Shown one piece after another: positions 11,159 through 22,163 of a stretch of 64,000 bases of DNA. The first letter of the stretch is position 1. Every line of letters begins with the position of its first letter. The translations under genes and the position numbers were made by a program. Below the pieces are notes generated by a model. That model was not told the origin of the DNA, did no database searches, and was given only the letters and a program-made list of their open reading frames with translations. The DNA is from Serripes groenlandicus (lineage: Eukaryota; Mollusca; Bivalvia; Cardiida; Cardiidae): NCBI GenBank assembly GCA_031761405.1, contig JASEVX010000005.1:36099198-36163197 (forward strand), in the 5' to 3' direction.

Positions 11159-11607
11159 TTTAACCCTTTCCCTCATATAAACGCTTTCTGACGCATCTGC
11201 AGCAGACGGCTGTTTGAAAACATAGTGACAAAAGAAGAAATTGCTCAAAAACGAGCAATTTCTCCTTTTGCCACAATGTTTTCCACTTTTAGTCATAGGT
11301 TATCCATTCAATTATAGAGATTTTCCATTTTTGGACAAAATATGTTCAAAGTCGTCTGCAAAGTCATTGCGACATGCGTCATTCGTCTTCCACCAATGGG
11401 CTATGTCTATGTGGAAAAGCAGCCAGTTGCTTGGGAAGATTGTTGTGTGGAGTACTGGTGTGCGAAAACCAGGAAACATGAGTAGGTGAACTGGCCGCCG
11501 TGATATGACTGAGAAATTGTTAAAAACGGCGTTAAACCCCAATCAATCAATCAATCAATCAATCAAAGTCGTCTGCTGCAGAATTGTCGTATGAGAGAAA
11601 GGGTTTT
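11159..11607. mobile_element. CCCTTTCCC-family MITE split by a SINE
   Basis: The left part (11159-11359) begins TTAACCCTTTCCCTCATA and includes the central palindrome AAATTGCTC...GAGCAATTT. The right part (11564-11607) finishes GTCGTCTGCTGCAG...GAGAGAAAGGGTT. A SINE sits between them with a 13-bp target duplication. Confidence 0.9.
11360..11563 (+). mobile_element. SINE nested in a MITE, 5'-truncated
   Basis: It begins at AAGTCATTGCGACATGCG, lacks the tRNA-like head, and ends in (AATC)n. CAAAGTCGTCTGC is present on both sides (11347-11359 and 11564-11576), a clean target-site duplication. This dates the SINE after the MITE. Confidence 0.9.
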
Positions 11608-11731
11608 AGGGAAGATAAAATAGATCACTGTATTTCTACACACGGTGATCAACACCTTGAAATAATGATTACACCTGCAAACACACATTCATGTTAGGGT
11701 CCAAACAAGTAGTGTCGTGACATCTTCTATA

Positions 11732-11996
11732 TGAGCCGTCCCGCAAGAAAACCAACACTGTGGACTCGGCGTAAAGTATCGACCCGGATTAGCCTAAGCA
11801 AGCCGCGCAGGCTTACCCGGACAGACACTTTTCGCCTCCTGTGGATTTTCTGTTTCAGGAATCAATATACGCTATACCTCTATCCCCCTGAGACGGAATG
11901 TGTCGTCCCGCATCAGTCTGCGCGGACTGCGCGGGCTGATCTGGATCGATACATTACGCAGATGCCATAATGTTGGTTTTCTCGCGGGACGGTTCA
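11732..11996. mobile_element. MITE, CCGTCCCGCGAG family, full length
   Basis: Both termini are well kept: TGAGCCGTCCCGCAAG at the left and CTCGCGGGACGGTTCA at the right. One of the best-preserved copies. Confidence 0.9.
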
Positions 11997-12088
11997 CATA
12001 TATATGACCAATTTCCGAACGGTGCATAGTCGGACCACAGCGGATGCTCTGGGTGATCCGGATCTACTCTCTCTTTCTGTTGGTTTTT
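11997..12088. repeat. Flank shared in inverted form with 46291-46380
   Basis: ATGACCAATTTCCGAACGG, GGATGCTCTGGGTGATCCGG and CTCTTTCTGTTGG reappear as reverse complement just left of the MITE at 46381. The MITE-plus-flank block therefore exists twice in opposite orientation. 12089-12445 shows nothing further. Confidence 0.75.
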
Positions 12089-12445
12089 TCAAAGAGCACC
12101 GCTCTAATGTATACATATCAAATTCGGAAACTGTTCAACTTATTCTTTGAACCTCCGATCTTCATTCATATAACACATATTATAAATACATAAACGACAC
12201 ACTAATACAGGCGACTTTTGACGTCTCGACAGTTGACGATATTTTTTTTTTTAAATATTTACAGGAAAACGACAAACAACTCGTTTTCCTTTTCCAACAC
12301 TGTGGTCACCTCTTTATCAAAACAACATTCGGAATTACTCAGAATCATAATGTGTCAAACATTTTCTCAATTATAAAATACATACTTACAATACCATACC
12401 ATCCTAAGGTATATTTTAGAATTTTTGATATTATTGTATTAAAGG

Positions 12446-12738
12446 GGAATCCGCCGTGGCCTAGTGCTTAACGTCTGTGGGTTGATACCCGTCTATCTAG
12501 GTTCGACGTGATCTGGAGGTCACGGGTTCGATACCCGGTTGCGGCGACATTCTTTCGGGCGATGTTTTCCATTGCCTCTCACCTCTGATCTATGTGAGAA
12601 AGTAGTCAGTGGCTTCGAAAGAACGTTGTGTAAGTACTGGTGTGGGAAAGCCAGGAAAACATGGGTAGGTGCACTGACCGCCGTGATATGACCAAAGCTG
12701 TTGAAAGCGGCGTTAAACTCCAAACAAACAAACAAAAT
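12446..12738 (+). mobile_element. tRNA-headed SINE, near full length
   Basis: An A-box-like GTGGCCTAGTG and a B-box GGGTTCGATACCC (12524-12536) form a tRNA-like head. The body matches the 28475 SINE and ends GCGGCGTTAAACTCC(AAAC)n. A stretch at 12470-12510 (CCCGTCTATCTAGGTTCGAC) looks inserted in the head. Confidence 0.8.
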
Positions 12739-12895
12739 CTAGGTTCGATTCCCACTTGCGACTGTCATGGTGGAATGCCCTTGGATAGGGCACTTTTTTA
12801 TCACTTGTTTGTTTACACAGGGATCATGAATGAATTAGCTGTCGCCGTGAAATAACTGATATAATGCTGAAAACGGCGTAAAATCACAATAAATG
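12739..12895 (+). mobile_element. Second SINE of a different subfamily, head-truncated
   Basis: It begins in the B-box (GGTTCGATTCCC) and continues GTCATGGTGGAATGCCCTTG, CACAGGGATCATGAATG and GAAAACGGCGTAAAATC. It belongs to the subfamily complete at 57761-57987 and abuts the previous SINE tail. Confidence 0.8.
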
Positions 12896-13482
12896 GACAC
12901 ATTAAAGGTTTTATTTTAGGGATGCAAACTTTTTCATAATGAGTTAATGAATATTAAGCATTTACTTCTAAACATATCGAGAGTATAGTTTGTAATTATG
13001 GGTGAAAACTTTTAAGCAATTAATATTAATTTCAGAAATTTCTACTTTTTCGGCAATGTTTTCAGAACAAGCGGATGCAAAGGTGCTAAATGTTGCCTGT
13101 GCGATGAAAAGGGGCAAAAGGGAACAGCATGACACTTTAAGCAGTTATTGCATTATAACAATCACACATACACGTGGTCAAAGGTTTTTCTCTTGTCTGT
13201 ATATACTATAATAACAATTGCAATGTATAATTGGACTTCGAAATTATTCTACTTGACTTAAGACTTCTGCGTGTATATAAGTGTCGCTGTTCAGATAACT
13301 CACAACCAGCTAGCTGTATCTTGGTTTGTGAAACGCTGTTTTTGCACTTAATTGGAAGAAAGCATTTACCCAATTTGCCTTCTTAAGGGCCATCTTCTTT
13401 GAATAGAAGTAGGCAATATATGAAAGGAAAATGGATAAACGATTTATTACAAATGAGTGAAGAGTTTATCCTTGTCCAATAA

Positions 13483-13635
13483 TATCACGGGACTTTCCTG
13501 GGTAAGCTACCAGTACTACTGGTCCAGTTATCCTGACACCAGTCAGTCAGTCACAATGCTAGCCCCGCAACCTTATGCGCAAAGGAGGGCAGCCATTACT
13601 ACCAGTATTAAGGTATTTGGTATGACCCGGCAAAG
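13483..13635 (-). mobile_element. SINE fragment, GGGTCATA-type, minus strand
   Basis: CAGTACTACTGGTCCA, TATCCTGACACCAGTCAGTC, AAGGAGGGCAGCCATTAC and TATGACCCGGC are the reverse complement of the SINE at 38880-39095. Head missing. Confidence 0.8.
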
Positions 13636-13852
13636 GGTTAGGGAGACATAGATTGTGAATCTGACATCAAAAAGGGTTCTTGCAAAGTTGCAATGCATCC
13701 CGTGTTTTTTATGGTCAAGTTAGACGATATTCATTCCAAATCAGCAGGACTTCAATTTGAGTTTTCGTTAGAAACTGTTTTGTTTGATATTGTCTTTGTA
13801 ACTATTCGCGCTGACAACGGAAACCCGTTCCCTGTTACAGTCGCATCATACG

Positions 13853-13985
13853 AGCCGTTTCACGAGAAAACTAACATTATGGACTCGGCGTAATTTATCG
13901 ACCCAGATCAGCCTGCGCGGACTGCTTATCCGGACCGACACTGGTACTTCTACGCAAATTCCACACTGTTGGTTTTCTTTTGGGA
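13853..13985. mobile_element. MITE, CCGTCCCGCGAG family, internally deleted
   Basis: GAGCCGTTTCACGAGAAAAC and CACTGTTGGTTTTCTTTTGG mark the ends. About half of the interior is missing compared with 11732-11996. Confidence 0.75.
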
Positions 13986-14156
13986 AAGCTCAATTATCTT
14001 ATCTGCGAACAGCGAAGACGCAGGTTAGCATTTGCGTACTTTCTCTTTACAGTTACCATTGTCCGCCTTTATTTGATATAGACCGCAATGTATCTATTGA
14101 CAAGTCAGTCGTCTCGTATTAACAAGTATACGCAATTTTAACATTACAACAGTCTC

Positions 14157-14421
14157 TTTAACCCTTTCCCACATACAACAAATCGGCAGCAGACGACTTT
14201 CAAAACAAACATGCAAAAACATGGTAAATCTCTATAATTGAAAGTGTTATTACTGAACAAAGTTGGAAACCATGTGGCAAAAGGTGTAATTGCTCGTTTT
14301 GCCACAATGTTTTCTTTTTTTTTGTCATAGATCATCCATTCAATTAAGGAGATTTTTTTTTTTTTGACAAAATACGTTCAAAGTCGTCTGCTGCAAATTT
14401 GCTGTATGAGGGAAAGGGTTA
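14157..14421. mobile_element. CCCTTTCCC-family MITE
   Basis: TTTAACCCTTTCCCACATAC to GTATGAGGGAAAGGGTTA. The central palindrome arms are shorter here, and the right arm carries an expanded poly-T run. Confidence 0.85.
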
Positions 14422-14532
14422 CGCTTACAATATCATAGACAAATAACAAAAAAAAATACATAAATATGCACGTTCATATACACAAATGGTATGTCGTTTA
14501 ATACATAACTAGACATAGACGATATTACATGA

Positions 14533-14652
14533 GTGGTCATTCAATACGACATATTATTAAACGAGTTTTCTAAAATTGATAGAAACGAGCCTCGGCGAGT
14601 TTTTAGCAATTTTATAAAACGAGTTTAATAAAATTTTGTATTGAATGACCAC
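14533..14652. repeat. Inverted-repeat element
   Basis: GTGGTCATTCAATAC at the left and GTATTGAATGACCAC at the right are exact complements around an AT-rich core with AAACGAGTTT on both arms. It could fold into a long hairpin. It may be a small MITE of another family. 14653-15150 shows only AT-rich sequence. Confidence 0.7.
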
Positions 14653-15150
14653 GAATGTTATATTCTATTTATATCATAAATTCTAATTCGACGATTATTA
14701 GCGCAAAATATATATAACGTCGCTATATAGCGCGGTCATTTTCAATGCTTTTCATTATGACGTTACGTAACATTATTATTACACTAGTTGAATACGCAAT
14801 TTATACAATTGGCTTTATTACACTCCCGGCGACGTCATTTATGATATAATATGTATTGTTACGCAACATTATATAACGCAACGCATTTTAATCGTAATCT
14901 TCATACAACTAAATCCAGTATAACAGCCTTTGTACGTCAGTAACAACATTCTTTGCGTAGATATATATATTAATCTTAAGCCAAGGCAAATACTATAACA
15001 AATATGTATTAGTGCAACACGGGAAACCAGAAAGAAATGTATTGAGGGAAAACGAACCGTATTGAATGGGAATGACTGATACACTTTACAATCGATGACA
15101 TCTCTTTCGTCAGCTAAACATATTAGTTGTGATTGAATAAGTGTTCTTAG

Positions 15151-15372
15151 GAATCCGCCGTGGACGAATGGTTAGCGTCGGGGATTTGAAAAGGACGCCC
15201 CGGGTTCCATCCCCAGTTGAAGTGCGGCGGTCATGATGGAGTATCAAAGTTTGGTAAGGCACATGGCTAGCCTAGCACTTGTTTGTTTACCCAGGGATCA
15301 TGAATCGCCGTGGTATAACTGAAATAATGTTGAAAACGGCGTAAAACCCCACTATAATAATAATAATAATAA
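15151..15372 (+). mobile_element. tRNA-headed SINE, near full length
   Basis: GAATCCGCCGTGGACGAATG (A-box region), CCCGGGTTCCATCCCC (B-box), then GTTTACCCAGGGATCATG, AAAACGGCGTAAAACCCC and an (ATA)n-like tail. Same subfamily as 57761-57987. Confidence 0.85.
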
Positions 15373-15449
15373 GTGTGCTTATACGAACATTTCAAATGAT
15401 TTAGGTTGCGGGTGTCGTGTTACACATAACGAGAGTACGGACATTTATT

Positions 15450-15652
15450 CTATCCCCGGCCAGGTCATAACAAAGACTTTAAAATGGTAGCAATGGCTGC
15501 CCTCCTTCACGCCCAGTGTTGTGTGGTTAGCATGACTGGCTGTTGTCAGGATAAATGGACCAGTAGTACTGGTAACTTATACAGGAAACGCAGTGATATA
15601 ACTGAACAACTGTTGAAAGCGGCCGTATGCACCAAACAATCAATCAGTATCA
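15450..15652 (+). mobile_element. SINE, GGGTCATA-type, head-truncated
   Basis: GGTCATAACAAAGACTTTAA, GGTAGCAATGGCTGCCCTCC, GGACCAGTAGTACTGGTAAC and a tail ACCAAACAATCAATCAG. The open frame across it is accidental. Confidence 0.8.
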
Positions 15653-15767
15653 ATTGGGTGAAGGAGATTCATATTTAACCTGATATGTCATTATTTTGAC
15701 ATTCTACATTTATAACCAATTTAACGCTTATCGTGCTGACTTCAGTCTTGGAACAGATATCATCATT

Positions 15768-15997
15768 CTTAACCCTTTCCCTCATACGACAATTCTGAAG
15801 CAGACGACTTTGAACATATTTTGTCCAAACATGGAAAATCTCTATAATTGAATGGATAACCTATGACAAAAAGTGGAAAACATTGTGGCAAAAGGAGAAA
15901 TTGCACGTTTTGTGCAATTTGTTCTTTTGTCACTATGTTTTCAAGAAGCCGTCTGCTGCAGAGACGTCAGAAAGCGTCTATATGAGGGAAAGGGTTA
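15768..15997. mobile_element. CCCTTTCCC-family MITE, full length
   Basis: A near-consensus copy: TTAACCCTTTCCCTCATACG at the left, ATGAGGGAAAGGGTTAA at the right, GCAGACGAC boxes in both arms, and a central palindrome. Length about 230 bp. Confidence 0.9.
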
Positions 15998-16000
15998 ACT

Positions 16001-16231
16001 TTTAACCCTTTTCCACTTACAACCAAACTGTAGCAAACGACTTTGAACATATCAAAGCAAAGATCTGGAAAATAAACAAAATGTGAAAGTACCATTATTA
16101 CATAGAGTTAAAAGCATTATGACAAAAGGAGAAAATCTTCATCATGAGCAATTTCTTATTTCTTTACAATGTTTTCAAAAGTTATTTGCTGCAGAGGCGT
16201 CAAAAAGCGTCTGTATGTGGAAAAGGGTTAA
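16001..16231. mobile_element. CCCTTTCCC-family MITE, adjacent second copy
   Basis: It starts a few bases after the previous copy (TTTTAACCCTTTTCCACTTA) and ends GTATGTGGAAAAGGGTTAA. It is clearly more diverged than its neighbour, so the pair is not a recent tandem duplication. Confidence 0.85.
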
Positions 16232-16535
16232 ACAACTCTTTCAAATGTATTGCCGTTATTCTTGCTAAGAATTCATAATCAAATAAATGTGTAAGCGGTA
16301 CATCAAATTTGAGAAATAAAAATAAAAATCGTGAATTAAAGGAGAACATTCTTAAGAAGAATATACTCTCCTTTTTCAAAACAGTTTTCAAAACAACCAC
16401 GAAAGGAATTTCTAGGGTAAGGTGGGTGGGGTAACCACCGGGGGTAATCATAGGTAAGACTGAACTGGCGACATTTTATTGGCAATAAATTTCAAGGCTA
16501 TCAATAACGGAGATAGGACTCTTAAAAACTGAGAG

Positions 16536-16740
16536 TTAACCCTTTCCCTCATATAGACGCTTAGATAGAGTAGCGATTCCTGAAACAGAAAATCCACAGT
16601 TGGCGAAAAGTGTATAATCGGGTACGCCTGTCTGTGTGGCATGCTTAGGCTGATCCGGGTTGATACTTTACGCAGAGTCCACAATGTTGATTTTCTCACG
16701 AGACGGCCTACACATTGATTATTGCCAAGCTACGCCCCTG
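16536..16740. mobile_element. Composite fragment: MITE end joined to part of a hAT-like element
   Basis: TTAACCCTTTCCCTCATA breaks off at about 16560 into the right half of a CCGCGAG-family MITE and then the terminus CAAGCTACGCCCCTG. The same MITE-plus-terminus arrangement is complete at 18338-18679. Confidence 0.6.
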
Positions 16741-16888
16741 GTCGATACTAGTTACCGATCATCGGAAATGGCGATTTTTCAACTGGCAGAATTCTAATCG
16801 TCGATCCACTGTTTACACAAGTAACCCGAGCTATAAACGGACCAGAGGGATCTTAAAGTCAAAGGACTTGAACGTATATAATGTACAC

Positions 16889-17115
16889 ACTTAACACTTT
16901 CTCACATACGACAATTCTGAAGCAGACGACTTATATTCTGTCAAAATATGGAAAATCTGTATAATTGAATGGATAACTATTGACTAAAAGTGGAAAACAT
17001 TGTGACAAAAGGAGAAATTGCTCATTATGAGCAATTTCTTCTTTTGCTGCAATGTTTTCAAAAGTCTTCTCCTTTAAAGGCGTCAGAAAGCGTCTGTATG
17101 AGGGAAAGGGTTAAA
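16889..17115. mobile_element. CCCTTTCCC-family MITE
   Basis: Left end TTAACACTTTCTCACATACG, right end ATGAGGGAAAGGGTTAA, central palindrome AAATTGCTCATTATGAGCAA. Confidence 0.85.
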
Positions 17116-17325
17116 TCTTTCTCACATACATGATACAACACATCTGTAACAGACGTCTTTGAAAACATTGGGGGACAAATATTGGAACCACCATAACATA
17201 ATTATTAATAAGAGTTAAAAGAATACATTGTGGCAAAATGAGAAATTGCTTTTTGGGAGAAATTTAGCAATTCTTCCTATTACAATACTATTTTTAAAAT
17301 AAATGGCGTCTGTGCGTGGGAAAGG
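17115..17325. mobile_element. CCCTTTCCC-family MITE, diverged, directly adjacent
   Basis: It starts AATCTTTCTCACATACATG, with GACGTCTTTGAAAACATTG inside and GTGCGTGGGAAAGGCC at the right. The most decayed of the cluster. 17326-17822 shows no gene that I can support. Confidence 0.65.
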
Positions 17326-17822
17326 CCGAAATCGGTGACAGGATAATAAATATATAAATGGAGCTAACTACATAGTCTTATCATACGCAGTTGTATCTGT
17401 TTGGCATAGAGCTAGTGAAATGTCGACATACTCAAGTCTAGATACTAGTGTAAAGTGGTGTTTGTTTGTCTATGCAAGATTCGTTAAAAAATATTTGACA
17501 TTTCCTATACAAACTATATATGCTATAATATTCTTCTTCGCCATATTAAGATCTTTGCTGTATATGTTATATGTGAGGGAAAAAAATAACACTTTAAATT
17601 GCATTTGAATGATCGTCATATTCTTTACATTAACTACTAATTACAACATTATTTCCACATTCGGATGGAATACAATGTAACATTTGTTCTAGTGTAATGG
17701 CATGTTGTATGTTACTTTTCTGGTGGGATTGAGGTTTAGTTTCAGAATCAAAATGATAAATACATGTCTCGTCTATGGTCACAACATGATCCAAGAATGG
17801 TTCACCTTCTCGATGATAGCGC

Positions 17823-18057
17823 TTAACCATTTCCCTCATATAGACGCTTTCTGACGCCTCTGCAGCAGACAGCTTTTTGAAAACATAGTGACAAAAGAAG
17901 AAATTGCTCAAAACGAGCAATTTCTCCTTTTGCCACAATGTTTTCCACTTTTAGTCTTAGGTCATCCATTCAATTATAGAGATTTTCTACTTTTTGACAA
18001 AATATGTTCAAAGTCGTCTGCTGCAGAATTGAATTTGTCGTATGAGGGAAAGGGTTA
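17823..18057. mobile_element. CCCTTTCCC-family MITE, full length
   Basis: TTAACCATTTCCCTCATATA to GTATGAGGGAAAGGGTTAA, opposite in orientation to the copy at 15768. A small in-element duplication, GAATTGAATTTG, is visible near its right end. Confidence 0.9.
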
Positions 18058-18144
18058 AGTAATTTCCTCGACGCTTCGACGCATTCACACGCCTCTCTGC
18101 TTATTGTGAGTAGTGAATTAGCGAGGTATTCATAGAGCACGACT

Positions 18145-18300
18145 TTTTAAGTTTTAAGTTTTAAGTTTTATTCAAATGTTACCAGAATGTCATAGACCCA
18201 TGTGGTAAGTAAAGCATACAACAGTGAAACATACAAAATAATACAACACCATATTGGTATATACATGTGCCCATATAAACATTTTCATTGTAGCAATTCG
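18145..18300 (-). mobile_element. Possible 3' end of a retroelement, minus strand
   Basis: (TTTTAAG)n at 18146-18167 followed by TTTTATTCAAATGTTACC resembles the reverse complement of a non-LTR element tail with a short A-rich terminal repeat. No coding part is present. Confidence 0.3.
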
Positions 18301-18337
18301 TTGCATATACACGCTTGTTTAGATGTACCTAAATACA

Positions 18338-18679
18338 CAGGGGCGTAGCTCCCTTTAGGCACTGTAGGCACGTGCCTACACATTTTTTCTAAAAATGCCC
18401 CAAAATGCAGCTGCGGCGATACACATCTGCGTAATGTATCGACCATATCAGCCTGCGCTGTCCGCGCAGACTGATCCTGTCGACACATTCCGTCTATGGG
18501 GGGATAGATAGAGTAGTGATTCCTGAAGCAGAAAATCCACAGGAAGCGAAAAGTGTCTATCCGGGTACACCTGTGTGGCATGCTTAGGCTGATCCGGGTC
18601 GATACTTTACGCAGAGTCCACAATGTTGATTTTCTCACGAGACGGCCTACACATTGATTATTGCCAAGCTATGCCCCTG
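18338..18679. mobile_element. hAT-like non-autonomous DNA transposon carrying a nested MITE
   Basis: CAGGGGCGTAGCT at the left and AGCTATGCCCCTG at the right form terminal inverted repeats of a type common in hAT elements. ATACA occurs on both sides. A CCGCGAG-family MITE occupies 18416-18650. Confidence 0.65.
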
Positions 18680-19027
18680 ATACATACATATAAACATGCG
18701 TGTACACATGTTCATGCTGCCCAAACGCAAGCAAGACACGGGATGCAAACTGAATTTAAATATAATGACATATATTAGCAAATATTAAACATGTCAACAG
18801 TTATGATAAGACACTTTATTTTTTCACAAAGCAGGTATGTGTACCATATTTCATCAAAGAATATGGTATTTAATTATTACATTTCTTCGATTATATATCT
18901 GATGTAAGAGTGGAAGCTATATTGTATTTACAATTCAATAAGCCATATGCGATTAATTTACCGTGATTGTTTGGCCAGTATCATAACTGTTACATCACAA
19001 ATACTTCAAGGCATATGCTTTTGGATT

Positions 19028-19253
19028 TACCATTTCCCACATTCAGCAAATATGTAGCAGACGACTTTGAAAATGTCTATTAAAAAATATGGGAAATCTA
19101 TATAATTGTTGGTATAATTACTGAAAATAGTTGAACACATTGTGGCAAAAGGAGAAATTGCTCATTTTGTGCAATTTATCCTTTTGACACAATGTTTTCA
19201 AAAGTCGTCTGCTGCAGAGTCGTCAGAAAGCGTCTGTATGAGGGGAAGGGTTA
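19028..19253. mobile_element. CCCTTTCCC-family MITE
   Basis: TTTACCATTTCCCACATTCA to ATGAGGGGAAGGGTTAA. Central palindrome AAATTGCTCATTTTGTGCAA. Confidence 0.85.
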
Positions 19254-19373
19254 ACACACCTTGACCAGTGCCATAACTGTAGCCTGTTACATCTGAGATA
19301 TCATGCACCGTCACTGGCCTGTTGCTATGGACGACGTCCTTACTTTATGTGACTTACGTCGTGTTCACAGACG

Positions 19374-19510
19374 TTAACCCATAACTTCACAGGACTTTAC
19401 AAAGGTCGTCTGCTTAACAATTATCAGACGAACAATTTCAACAATCTAGAAAGCTAAAAGATTTGTATTGATAAAGAGTTGAAAATATTGCAATCAAAGG
19501 AGCAATTTAA
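19374..19510. mobile_element. CCCTTTCCC-family MITE, decayed half
   Basis: GTTAACCCATAACTTCAC, AGGTCGTCTGCTTAAC and AATCAAAGGAGCAATTT align with one arm of the family. The other arm is missing. 19511-20057 shows nothing recognisable. Confidence 0.5.
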
Positions 19511-20057
19511 CCTCAGATGACGCCGCAGCGGCCAACAGGTATCAACGTTCAATGCTTTGTTATTTATAAACTGAATAATGAGTGTTGGGGACATTTGTAA
19601 TATGACGCTGGTGATGTCAGTTAATAATCACATATTACCGTTAAAAAAATATCTTATTTAAAAACTGTTCAAGTATTTAACTTCTTTAAAAGCGGAACAT
19701 GACACCACCCCGGGCCCACTATAAGGACAATGGCTTGTCTAAGTAACGAATGAAACGACCATACCGTTATTTCTTAAAGATTTTTTATTCGACTTTAGAT
19801 CAAGCATAAATAGAGGTGTATTTACTGACAATTTCAATCTCATAATCATATAAAATAAAAAAATAAATTACAGCTAATGGCCGGTTATTTCCGGATCACC
19901 CCTCGTATATACATGTATCTTGTACTTCTTATGAAAATGAACCATACGTGTTCAAGTCTATTTATATACTTTCTGTCCTATCCTGATACATGAGATAGAA
20001 TTACAGTAAAAGGGAAGTTTATTTTGGAGGGCGTATTTTTCAAAACAGCATCGTCAT

Positions 20058-20313
20058 TTGAGTCGTTCCGCGAGAAAACCAACATTACGGCCTCTGCGTA
20101 ATGTATCGACCCAGATCAGCCTGCGCAGTCCGCGCAGACTGATCCGGGCCGACACATTCCGTCTCGGGTATAGAGTAATGATTCCTGAAACAGAAAATCC
20201 ACAGGATGGAAAAGTGTCCATCTGGGTAAGCGTGCGCGGCTTTCTTAGGCTGATCTGGGTCGATACTTTACGCAGATTTCACAATGTTGGTTTTCTCTGA
20301 CGGCTCATCTATC
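20058..20313. mobile_element. MITE at the left border of the duplicated unit (copy A side)
   Basis: GAGTCGTTCCGCGAGAAAAC to GGTTTTCTCTGACGGCTCA. It shares the variant GGGTAAGCGTGCGCGG and the right flank CATGAAGTTCGGATCATG with the MITE at 46381-46644, so the two are duplicates of one insertion. The left flanks differ. Confidence 0.85.
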
Positions 20314-20429
20314 ACGTATTAGGATAAACATCTATATAAATTTTATCATGAAGTTCGGATCATGTTTCATTGACATGTCTGATGAATCGTCAAATGTTGT
20401 AATACTAAACCAGACTTTCGTTACGACCC

Positions 20430-20628
20430 TTCTCTTGATCGACCCTTCCCATCCATATACGACTCTTGATCGACCCTTCCCATACATATACGACTCTTGA
20501 TCGACCCTTTCCCATCCATATACGACTCTTGATCGACCCTTTCCACCCATATACGACTCTTGATCGACCCTTTCCCATCCATATACGACTCTTGATCGAC
20601 CCTGTCCCATCCATATACGACAAAACTG
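20430..20628. repeat. About 32-bp tandem array, six copies
   Basis: The unit is GACTCTTGATCGACCCTTTC plus CCATCCATATAC. It looks like an amplified MITE terminus, because CCCTTTCCCATCC...TACGACAAAACTG leads straight into a CCCTTTCCC-type arm. Copy B has four units at 46751-46888. Confidence 0.9.
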
Positions 20629-21208
20629 TAGCAGACGACTTTGAAAACATCTAGGGAAAATGTTTTTATCTTGACCAAACATTCTACGATTTTGAAAACA
20701 TCTTGGGAATGTATTCATTAATCCTTTTCTTGTCCAATCCTTTCCAACATATCACATTATTTCATCTCAAACTTTGTAAGACCCAGCCAGAAAACAAAAC
20801 AAATGGTAAGTATATACAGAAATTGTGTAGGTCGTTAGGTGTTTATTTGAGCCTAATTCTATGAAAGGCGTCCAAAGACTTGTTGGAACACAGATGAGCG
20901 GGTAGGTTGATGAATCTTATTGACGCCGCGTGGAAGCGCGGCGTCAGTATGGGATAGGTTTTAATTTTGTACCATGGGGTGACGTAATCGAAAAGGGAGA
21001 AACCAATGTTATTATTGTTAAAAAAAACCTCTGTTGATTGTTTGAAAAAAACAACCTTTATGAATAAATAAATTGTATAAAATGATTTAAGACACAAAAA
21101 AATACAAAATACTGAAAATAGGCATGTCTTCTACGGTTAATACAACATTTTAGACACATCTAATGGGTATTTAATAACTTTCCCCTAACTTTCTAGGCTA
21201 CGTTCTTT

Positions 21209-22163
21209 TTATGCCCCCGGAATCACCGATTCTTTTTGAACTACTTTTGAACCATAACAGGTACGGCTACCATATTTCACATGTGTATTCCTTGTGACAT
21301 GACCTTTCTGTCAGTACCAAAATGTTTGACCTTGCGACTTTCACCTTTGACCTAGATGTTGCCATTCTCGAAATAAACTTTAACCTTGACCACTACTTTT
21401 GAACCATAACAGGTACGGCTACCATATTTCACATGTGTATTCCTTGTGAAATGACCTTTCTGTCAGTACCAACATTTATGACCTTGCGACCTTCACCTTT
21501 GACCTAGATGTTGCCATTCTCGAAAAAAAAAATAACCTTGACCACTACTTTTGAACCATAACAGGTACGGCTACCATATTTCACATGTGTATTCCTTGTG
21601 ACATGACCTTTCTGTCAGTACCAACATTTTTGACCTTGCGACCTTGACCTTTGACCTAGATGTTGCCATTCTCGAAAAAAACTTTAACCTTGACCACTAC
21701 TTTTGAACCATAACAGGTAAGGCTACCATATTTTACATGTGTATTCCTTGTGACATGACCTTTCTGTCAGTATCAAAATGTTTGACCTTGCGACCTTGAC
21801 CTTTGACATAGATGTTGCCATTCTCAAAAAAAACCTTTAACCTTGACCACTACTTTTGAACCATAACAGGTAAGGCTACCATATTTCACATGTGTATTCC
21901 TTGTGACATGACCTTTCTGTGTCAGTACCAAAATGTTTGACCTTGCGACCTTGACCTTTGACATAGATGTTGCCATTCTCGAAAAAAACTTTAACCTTGA
22001 CCACTTCTTTTGAACCATAACAGGTAAGGCTACCATATTTCACATGTGTATTCCTTGTGACATGACCTTTCTGTCAGTATCAACATTTTTGACCTTGCGA
22101 CCTTGACCTTTGACCTAGATGTTGCCATTCGGGGGCGTCAGTGTTTCACAAACACATCTTGTT
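21209..22163 (+). mobile_element. Tandem-repeat element, about 152-bp core units, nested
   Basis: ATGCCCCCGGAATCACCG at the left and CATTCGGGGGCGTCAG...CATCTTGTTATAG at the right bracket six units beginning CTACTTTTGAACCATAACAG. Each unit contains GACCTTGACCTTTGACC. It lies inside the insertion at 20920-23451. Confidence 0.75.

Noticed and set aside
13271..13330. Promoter with TATATAA at 13274 and a following short transcript
   Set aside because: The box and spacing look fair, but no signal peptide, exon or donor in frame follows, and the gene start at 10681 fits better.
17630..17938. 102-codon minus-strand frame with transposase-like look (GEPFLDHVVTIDETCIYHFD)
   Set aside because: The words VTIDETC and HFDSETKPQS recall mariner-type transposases, but the frame runs into a CCCTTTCCC MITE and only about 50 codons could belong to such a gene. 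At best a small mariner relic at about 17660-17820; too short to annotate as a gene.
19913..19990. Alternative signal-peptide exon (MYLVLLMKMNH...)
   Set aside because: Hydrophobic, but no GT donor in phase 1 before its stop codon.
20332..20718. 128-codon minus-strand frame
   Set aside because: Generated by the 32-bp tandem array; three overlapping frames are equally open.
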